Shown here in pieces: positions 59,471 to 64,000 of a stretch of 64,000 bases of DNA. Location: contig OY969111.1 in NCBI GenBank assembly GCA_963697975.1, forward strand, positions 248,001 to 312,000, in the 5' to 3' direction. The notes under the pieces are model-generated. The model was not told the origin of the DNA. It made no database searches and saw only the letters and a program-made list of their open reading frames with translations. The DNA is from QHXM01 sp963697975 (GTDB lineage Bacteria > Acidobacteriota > Blastocatellia > Pyrinomonadales > Pyrinomonadaceae). Position 1 is the first letter of the stretch. Every line of letters begins with the position of its first letter. Made by a program: the position numbers and the translations under genes.

Positions 59471-59518
59471 TGACAGCAAATTATCTCTGTGCGATAATTC
59501 TTTCACGTTAGAGATAAC
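59471..59518 (+). promoter_or_regulatory. Strong early promoter with operator inverted repeats
   Basis: TTGACA (59471-59476) and GATAAT (59494-59499) are 17 bases apart. AATTATC (59480-59486) and GATAATT (59494-59500) form an inverted repeat over the spacer and -10. TTATCTCT (59482-59489) is also complementary to AGAGATAA (59511-59518) just after the start point. The three half-sites suggest a repressor. Confidence 0.75.
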
Positions 59519-59545
59519 GAATTTGACAGATAAGAGGAAAAGAAA

Positions 59546-59905
59546 ATGAGAAACGCTAAAGACATCGTTCGGGAAACATTGGGCAGCAACTCTATGGGGA
59601 ACTTCGCCAACACCGCCGCGTGCGCGGCATTCTTTGTGCAAGAAATCCCCGAAGGTGCGGGAAACACTAAGCCCACACACGACAGACTCTACACGTTGTT
59701 TTCGCAGGCTGAATCCGGGCCGTGCGCTACGTGTGGCAGAAAAGAGGACGGCGGCGTGGGTATCGGCGGCTATACGGGACGCTGGCGCTCTACCGCTAGT
59801 GGCGCGACGGTCTGCATCTATTGCTACGCCACGCTCAACGGTTTGGCTCAACTGCCGCTCAAGGATTTGCGCGTAGTGGCAAAGGAGACCGCCAATGCCC
59901 GATAG
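59546..59905 (+). CDS. Early phage protein with zinc ribbon
   Basis: 119 residues, GAGGAAAAG before the ATG. The helical N-terminus (AKDIVRETLGSNSMGNFANT) is followed by a ribbon with CATCGRK (near 65) and CIYCYA (near 95). First gene of the early plus-strand operon and so under the operator-bearing promoter. Overlaps the next gene by 11 bases. Function unknown; an early regulator is possible. Confidence 0.65.
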   Translation: MRNAKDIVRETLGSNSMGNFANTAACAAFFVQEIPEGAGNTKPTHDRLYTLFSQAESGPCATCGRKEDGGVGIGGYTGRWRSTASGATVCIYCYATLNGLAQLPLKDLRVVAKETANAR

Positions 59906-60089
59906 ATACACCACAGGAGAGGCGGGTGTTACCCTGAATGTGACGCCCGCCCGCGTCCGCCAACTAGCCAACGATTTGAAGATTGAGCCAGAGAGGATAG
60001 CCAAAGGGCTATTCTTTTCGCCCGCGCAAATCAAGCGGATGAAAAAATGGCTATCCGAGAACGGATACAAAAAGAGCGAGAAGAAATAA
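59895..60089 (+). CDS. Small MerR/HTH-type DNA-binding protein
   Basis: 64 residues. YTTGEAGVTLNVTPARVRQL is a helix-turn-helix, followed by ANDLKIEPERIAKGLFFSPA and QIKRMKKWLSENGY, the layout of excisionase/MerR-type minimal domains. It may control the nearby promoter or act as an excisionase. Its TAA overlaps the next ATG. Confidence 0.7.
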   Translation: MPDRYTTGEAGVTLNVTPARVRQLANDLKIEPERIAKGLFFSPAQIKRMKKWLSENGYKKSEKK

Positions 60090-60361
60090 TGCGCGGCCCC
60101 TGGTACATCACACCTTCTGCTGTTCACGACTACCTCCGCATACGCGGCTGGTCGGAGTCGGACTATGAGCGTGGACTCGCAGACCTCATTGAGATTGCCG
60201 CAGAGGTGATTGCAGAGCGCAAGCAGCCAGCGGAGATGGATAATGGCTACCTGCGCTACCGGACAGGCCGCGCGCACGGCAGAATGGGACTCGTCGTGTC
60301 GCCCGTGCCGAGAGTGGAGGGAGACCTGCCGCAACTGATTGCGGTCACAAGGTCGCACTAG
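60089..60361 (+). CDS. Early phage protein, unknown
   Basis: 90 residues from the ATG at 60089 (TAATG coupling); an upstream start at 60047 lies in the HTH gene. RGPWYITPSAVHDYLRIRGW and SESDYERGLADLIEIAAEVI suggest a helical domain; the end is beta-rich (MGLVVSPVPRVEGDLPQLIA). Not recognised. Confidence 0.6.
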   Translation: MRGPWYITPSAVHDYLRIRGWSESDYERGLADLIEIAAEVIAERKQPAEMDNGYLRYRTGRAHGRMGLVVSPVPRVEGDLPQLIAVTRSH

Positions 60362-60543
60362 CAATCTTGCTGAGTGATCTCGCAGCAAAGCAGCGTGAGA
60401 TAATAATAGAGCGATCAGGGAAAGAATCTTGGCAGAGTCTCCCTGACCGCCCTCCGAAACGAAACTAAGTTCCGCCTCTTTGTGCCTTGTATCACAGGAC
60501 GGAGGAACACACAAAGCGCGTGATAGCGCAGGAGGAGAAATAA

Positions 60544-60909
60544 ATGAACGTGCAAGCAATAAAAACTCAACTGATTGAAGAAACCAAGCAAAACACATGC
60601 TTTGGGCAAAAGTTTGAGGGGCAGCACTTTTTAGTCCGCGAGTCCGCCCCCAGCGATGCCCGGAAAAGCCTTGTCCTCGCAAGCGTGACCGCGCGCCCCA
60701 GGCTGGATGCGCAGGGCTACGCAAAGTTTTCCATACGCTACGCGTGGAAACGGGCGGACGGGAGCCTCGCCACACAGTGGTACGGAATTGGAGGCTACAG
60801 TGAATGCGCGCCACGCCACGCGACGCAGGAAGAAATCGCCGCGCGGTGTGCCGAGTTACTCGCTGAAGAAGCGAGTCTATCAAAATCTCTCCCAAGTGAC
60901 GAAAGTTAA
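60544..60909 (+). CDS. Early phage protein, unknown
   Basis: 121 residues with GGAGG before the ATG. FLVRESAPSDARKSLVLASV, then DAQGYAKFSIRYAWKRADGS and TQWYGIGGYSECAPRHATQE, ending in a helical part. A small alpha/beta protein with no known family. Another gene (60800) starts within it. Confidence 0.6.
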   Translation: MNVQAIKTQLIEETKQNTCFGQKFEGQHFLVRESAPSDARKSLVLASVTARPRLDAQGYAKFSIRYAWKRADGSLATQWYGIGGYSECAPRHATQEEIAARCAELLAEEASLSKSLPSDES

Positions 60910-60958
60910 TCGCAGTCTCAGAAAGCACGCGGTTTCCTTTGGAGGCGGGCGAAATTGA
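60800..60958 (+). CDS. Overlapping basic peptide gene
   Basis: 52 codons from a GTG with GGAGG five bases before it, in a different frame inside the previous gene and reaching 49 bases past it. The product is very basic (VNARHATRRRKKSPRGVPSY, SLKKRVYQNLSQVTKVNRSL). The strong ribosome-binding site and a coupled start after it support translation. A nucleic-acid-binding role is possible from charge. Confidence 0.45.
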   Translation: MNARHATRRRKKSPRGVPSYSLKKRVYQNLSQVTKVNRSLRKHAVSFGGGRN

Positions 60959-61155
60959 AAAAGGCGGGGAGGCTTCATCGATCTCTCCTTATATTTGACG
61001 GGAAGCCGGAGGTCCTGTCCGACTTCCCTTTGTCAAAACTGAAAGGTCGCACTACTGGCCTTTCAATCTGTCCACGTTGGACACTCAGGATTTACCTTGT
61101 CGCCGCCCGTCTAACTGACCTTCGTTTTGATGGCCGGAGCAATAAACGACGTTAG
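60955..61155 (+). CDS. Possible small gene after the basic peptide
   Basis: 66 codons from a TTG overlapping the previous stop (TTGA), with GGAGG ten bases upstream. The product is Leu/Arg-rich without clear structure, and its end overlaps the convergent gene at 61085 by 71 bases. A stem TGAAAGG/CCTTTCA lies inside. Doubtful. Confidence 0.25.
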   Translation: MKKAGRLHRSLLIFDGKPEVLSDFPLSKLKGRTTGLSICPRWTLRIYLVAARLTDLRFDGRSNKRR

Positions 61156-61297
61156 ATTCCAAGTCCCAAGCCCAGCCTGCGCGTCCTGCCTGACTCAAAC
61201 AGTCCTCAGCACTCGTGCCTACGAACTCAACAGGCGGCATCATGTGGCGCGCATCATCACAAGTGGCAACTAAAACGTAATGGCCCATCAGACTCAT
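61085..61297 (-). CDS. Cys-rich phage protein
   Basis: 70 residues. YVLVATCDDARHMMPPVEFV, then CLSQAGRAGWAWDLESNVVY and CSGHQ. Shares the 'C..QA..AGW' centre with the protein at 58661-58897, so the two may be distant paralogs. Coupled by ATGA to the upstream gene. Last of the early minus-strand operon. Confidence 0.6.
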   Translation of the reverse strand: MSLMGHYVLVATCDDARHMMPPVEFVGTSAEDCLSQAGRAGWAWDLESNVVYCSGHQNEGQLDGRRQGKS

Positions 61298-61569
61298 ATA
61301 TCCACCACCCCGCTTTCAACCTTTGAAAATTTCGCCGTGCTGAAATCAACGCCTGCATCCGTCAACTCTTTAGCGACCATCGGCATCAACAGGCGCATCT
61401 TTTCCATGAATCGAATCTCGCCCATAGCTCGCATAATCGCCATGTTGAATTCTGGACTTGTCGTGTAGTTAAGTTCATCGGGCAATTCGTCAACCATCGT
61501 TTCCGCTCTCAATCTGTGCCGAGTGGTACACTCAAAACATCTTTCAAGTAATACGAATAACTTTTTCAA
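61294..61569 (-). CDS. Early phage protein, unknown
   Basis: 91 residues, helical: ELNYTTSPEFNMAIMRAMGE and MRLLMPMVAKELTDAGVDFS. One CFEC near the N-terminus. Start overlaps the previous stop. No family. Confidence 0.55.
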   Translation of the reverse strand: MKKLFVLLERCFECTTRHRLRAETMVDELPDELNYTTSPEFNMAIMRAMGEIRFMEKMRLLMPMVAKELTDAGVDFSTAKFSKVESGVVDI

Positions 61570-61802
61570 CGCGCCGAGATGAAACCCGCTTGGGTGTTGA
61601 ATGCTTCACACCATTCATTGACCTGCTTGACGTATTGCCAGAACTCGATACAGCCGAGATCATTAAGGGCTTGCTCCATTGCTTTAGATTCTGACAGACC
61701 TTGCTCATCATAGATTCCGGCTCGTTCCTGTAAGAGATAGTCGTACTCTTCGCGGTCGGCATCGGAGACAGGAAGAGGAACAAAGCATTTTCCAGATTTC
61801 AT
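61566..61802 (-). CDS. Early phage protein, unknown
   Basis: 78 residues: PVSDADREEYDYLLQERAGI and SESKAMEQALNDLGCIEFWQ, acidic and helical. Overlaps neighbours by four bases at both ends. No family. Confidence 0.55.
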   Translation of the reverse strand: MKSGKCFVPLPVSDADREEYDYLLQERAGIYDEQGLSESKAMEQALNDLGCIEFWQYVKQVNEWCEAFNTQAGFISAR

Positions 61803-62335
61803 GCGGCTTCCTCACTTCGTTCCTTGACGAACCTCGCCGCTACTGTTCTCCCGGCATCTTTCCCCTCAAGATAAGATTTATGCTCAGAGAACTTTTCAAG
61901 GTTCTTACCGATGAGGACGATGTTCGCCCTGTCGAATCCATGAACGAAGCCCACTATCCACAAATCATCAACCTGTAGAATCTTCATCGCATCCAGCAAC
62001 GGCATGAAGTGGCTTTCGGTATCCATGATGACGGCTCCGAGTGGACAGCATCTTTCACCACACGCTCGATAGAAAGCCTTGCTGTGAACGATTATGTTTC
62101 CCTGCTTATCGCTGGTTCTATGTAGCCCGCGAGAGCTAACACCGAAACTAACGCGCTCGATTTGATTGCCTTTATCAACCCAAGCCTGGCACGCTTCCAT
62201 GATGAGTTTAAGCGGATCAACGGTTCTCTCTTCCGGCGCTTCCTCGCCAAAGAAATCAAAGTAAGGATGGTCAACTGCTCGGTTCCGCGAGTTCTTTCTT
62301 TTATAGTGCGGAAGGCTATTCATAATTTTGCTCAC
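61799..62335 (-). CDS. Early phage protein, unknown
   Basis: 178 residues. A basic start, then LIMEACQAWVDKGNQIERVS, the segment RACGERCCPLGAVIMDTESH, and VDDLWIVGFVHGFDRANIVL. The 'CCPLGAVI' centre is seen in small phage and mobile-element proteins of unknown function. Part of the overlapping replication operon. Confidence 0.6.
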   Translation of the reverse strand: MSKIMNSLPHYKRKNSRNRAVDHPYFDFFGEEAPEERTVDPLKLIMEACQAWVDKGNQIERVSFGVSSRGLHRTSDKQGNIIVHSKAFYRACGERCCPLGAVIMDTESHFMPLLDAMKILQVDDLWIVGFVHGFDRANIVLIGKNLEKFSEHKSYLEGKDAGRTVAARFVKERSEEAA

Positions 62336-62392
62336 ACTTAGAAAAGGGCTGCCATTTTTCAGCCCGGATGAGGGTCGAATTTGACCTCTGGA

Positions 62393-63211
62393 TTAGAAGA
62401 CGCCCCCGGTGTCTTCCATGACCTTGACCTGTTCATGGCAAACGTGATCCATCTCCGCACAAAGTTCCTGCCACACCGTCAGAGGATTGTTCCCCATCTT
62501 GAAAGTGAGTCTGAGCATCTTTGTGAAATTCGTGATGATGGTTTTTCGCCTTTGCTGAATCTCCTTATCAGGTGGCTTAGCTTTCTTCTCCTTACGCTTC
62601 TTGACTGGCGGCGGGGCTTCCGGCGTGTTCCAGATTTCCTCTTCAGCGGCCTCCTGAAGAGCTTTTGTCTTCGCCTTCGGTTCCTCACTCCAGAGCTTTC
62701 CGGTTCGTGCGTCCAGCACGATTTTTGACGCGACGGGGGCTATCACAGCCCGATACTTGGTAGGCTTGTTCTTCTTCTTTACACGGTCATACTCGCCTTC
62801 TGTAATCCCTAAGACCGAATAGTTCTCTTTCTTCATCCAAGCGATAAGAGCCGCTCTCTTAGTTCGGATGGTTCTGGTAGAAACGCTCATCACCCCGGAA
62901 AGAAAATCATCCGTCAACTCAAAGTCTCTTTCCGCATCTCCATCCGAAAGAGCGGTGACGACCGTGACGAAATCACAGGCGATGCCGGGACATCCGAGCT
63001 TGACCAGAAAGAAATAGATCGCGGCGATGAAATCACAGCCATCTTTTTCAAGTGCCATGCTTTGCGAGTTGAAAGCTACGAAGCCCGCAGGTTCCGCCGT
63101 CTCCACGCTCGACATCGCGGCGCGTGCTAATGCTGTTATCGAGGCTGGTAATTCCTCGCCCATGCTTTCAAACTTTCGCTTGAAATCTCTTGCTGAATAA
63201 TCTGTACTCAT
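62393..63211 (-). CDS. Phage replication-region DNA-binding protein
   Basis: 272 residues. A helical N-terminal domain, an HTH-like segment (DDFLSGVMSVSTRTIRTKRA, then ALIAWMKKENYSVLGI), a Lys/Pro-rich linker (PPPVKKRKEKKAKPPDKEIQ) and a helical end. It overlaps the primase-like gene by four bases. Likely a replication initiator or helicase loader by place and HTH; family not certain. Confidence 0.55.
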   Translation of the reverse strand: MSTDYSARDFKRKFESMGEELPASITALARAAMSSVETAEPAGFVAFNSQSMALEKDGCDFIAAIYFFLVKLGCPGIACDFVTVVTALSDGDAERDFELTDDFLSGVMSVSTRTIRTKRAALIAWMKKENYSVLGITEGEYDRVKKKNKPTKYRAVIAPVASKIVLDARTGKLWSEEPKAKTKALQEAAEEEIWNTPEAPPPVKKRKEKKAKPPDKEIQQRRKTIITNFTKMLRLTFKMGNNPLTVWQELCAEMDHVCHEQVKVMEDTGGVF

Positions 63212-64000
63212 GCCGCTCCTTGTAAGTATTCGTCATAACCTTTCGCGCCGTTCCACCACGTTCTGACGCGAACACAGAGCTTCGCTTTTTCCAGTTGGGC
63301 GATTAGTTTGAAAAGGGATTGCTTGACCTGTGGTTTAGTGAGCCAGTCGGAATCGTATGCAATGGTCGTTTCTTTCAATTCGGGAATCTCATCTTTGAGC
63401 TTGCTTCCGAAATCATCTGGAAAAGTAGAGACTCCAGCTATTCCTATGGCTCCGGTGTTTTGAAGATGAGCTATCACGTCAGCCTTTAACGCGCCTTCCG
63501 TGATGATCGCCTTCCCTGTTTTCCTGATTAAATGAGAGTTTTGAAAATGGATGGGAGCGCCAGAAGTAGTGCCTTTGAATTTGTACGGAGAGGAAAACCA
63601 GAGATAGCGCGGAAGATCGTCGTCCTGCCTGATTTGAAGAGCTTGGATTCTACCTTGTGAATCTTTCACTGGAATGTAGAAACCCGGCGCACGCGCGACC
63701 ATCTTCCATGCCTCTTCAAAGTAGAAACCCGGCACGCCCTCAAGTTCTAATCCCGATAATGCTCTTGCGACATTCCCGGCAAACGCCAAACCAGGAACGG
63801 ACTTATAATTATTTCGCTCTATTGCCTGAAGAGACAGCCCGCGCGAGAGCAACTCATCCCTGTGCTTGAAACTTAAAACCAAGTGTGAGCCAAGCAACTC
63901 TGAATAGACTGTATTTCTCTGCTCGATTCCCGACCTACAGGAAGAAACTTCCGCATGGTTTTTATTGGCCTTTTTGAGTATTTCAGGTGAAATCTCATTA
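63208..64000 (-). CDS. TOPRIM/DUF3854-like replication protein, N-terminus beyond the window
   Basis: At least 263 codons; the frame has no stop up to 64000, so the gene continues to the right. A shorter start at 63897 (TTG) would cut the conserved TVYSELLGSHLVLSFKHRDE. Then LSRGLSLQAIERNNYKS, GFYIPVKDSQGRIQALQIR, and the TOPRIM parts AIITEGALKADVIAHL (Glu) and TTIAYDSDW (DxD). This is the pattern of primase-helicase type proteins of phages and plasmids with a DUF3854 domain. It would act in phage DNA synthesis. A zinc-binding or helicase part may lie outside the window. Confidence 0.75.
   Translation of the reverse strand, partial: NEISPEILKKANKNHAEVSSCRSGIEQRNTVYSELLGSHLVLSFKHRDELLSRGLSLQAIERNNYKSVPGLAFAGNVARALSGLELEGVPGFYFEEAWKMVARAPGFYIPVKDSQGRIQALQIRQDDDLPRYLWFSSPYKFKGTTSGAPIHFQNSHLIRKTGKAIITEGALKADVIAHLQNTGAIGIAGVSTFPDDFGSKLKDEIPELKETTIAYDSDWLTKPQVKQSLFKLIAQLEKAKLCVRVRTWWNGAKGYDEYLQGAA

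Noticed and set aside
59249..60928. 559-codon open frame on the minus strand
   Set aside because: It lies antisense to four plus-strand genes with good ribosome-binding sites, zinc-ribbon and HTH motifs and coupled starts. Its translation is low complexity without domains.

Overview
The window joins a bacterial chromosome segment (1 to about 26,140) to most of the late region and part of the early region of a tailed phage (about 26,150 to 64,000, running off the right edge). The host part carries single-copy chromosomal genes: acyl-CoA dehydrogenase, a POT peptide transporter, a heme cluster (CcsA/HemX-like gene, hemA, hemC, hemD), an NtrC/NtrB-type pair, a UMF1-type transporter and rnpB. Gene content and the many palindromic intergenic repeats suggest Acidobacteriota, perhaps Blastocatellia. 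This is inference from general likeness; no 16S or marker search was possible.

Host layout. 1-2163 is minus strand: partial proline dehydrogenase, HD-domain protein, acyl-CoA dehydrogenase. 2278-2496 may hold a structured RNA ending in a strong terminator. 2663-5552 is plus strand: POT transporter, secreted protein, 2OG-Fe(II) oxygenase-like protein. Then come a diheme c-type protein (minus), a cytoplasmic-type phosphoesterase, an Arg-rich secreted protein (minus) and a hybrid histidine kinase. 12192-19736 is the heme cluster followed by the two-component pair. 20539-24718 holds a secreted protein, an alkaline-phosphatase-superfamily enzyme and a transporter. A zinc-ribbon membrane protein, a ribbon-helix-helix-like protein and rnpB (all minus) close the host part. 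Several gene ends carry long inverted repeats whose first arm contains the stop codon.

Phage layout. 26330-29912 is a plus-strand block of small accessory genes (zinc-knuckle proteins, an ASCH-domain protein) with TATAATCC promoters and structured leaders. From 58,544 down to 29,955 almost everything is minus-strand morphogenesis: membrane and accessory genes, tail fiber, small and large terminase, portal, minor head protein, scaffold, decoration, major capsid, connector genes, tail tube, tail-assembly chaperones with a candidate programmed frameshift, tape measure and a 1504-residue tail-tip protein. The long flexible-type tail set without sheath or baseplate wedge genes points to a siphovirus. 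Two plus-strand inserts interrupt this operon: an island at 35,525-37,042 (HTH protein, paired palindromes, HNH protein, secreted protein) and a single gene at 47,893-48,231 that sits in a duplicated 5' end of the minor head gene. Three hairpin terminators stand just before morphogenesis modules, a promoter-leader-terminator layout like lambda late control.

The right part (58,661-64,000) holds a RusA-like resolvase, a plus-strand early operon behind a strong promoter overlapped by inverted repeats, and an overlapping minus-strand operon ending in a TOPRIM/DUF3854-like replication protein cut by the window edge. No integrase, repressor of the CI type or endolysin is recognised here; they may lie to the right of the window.
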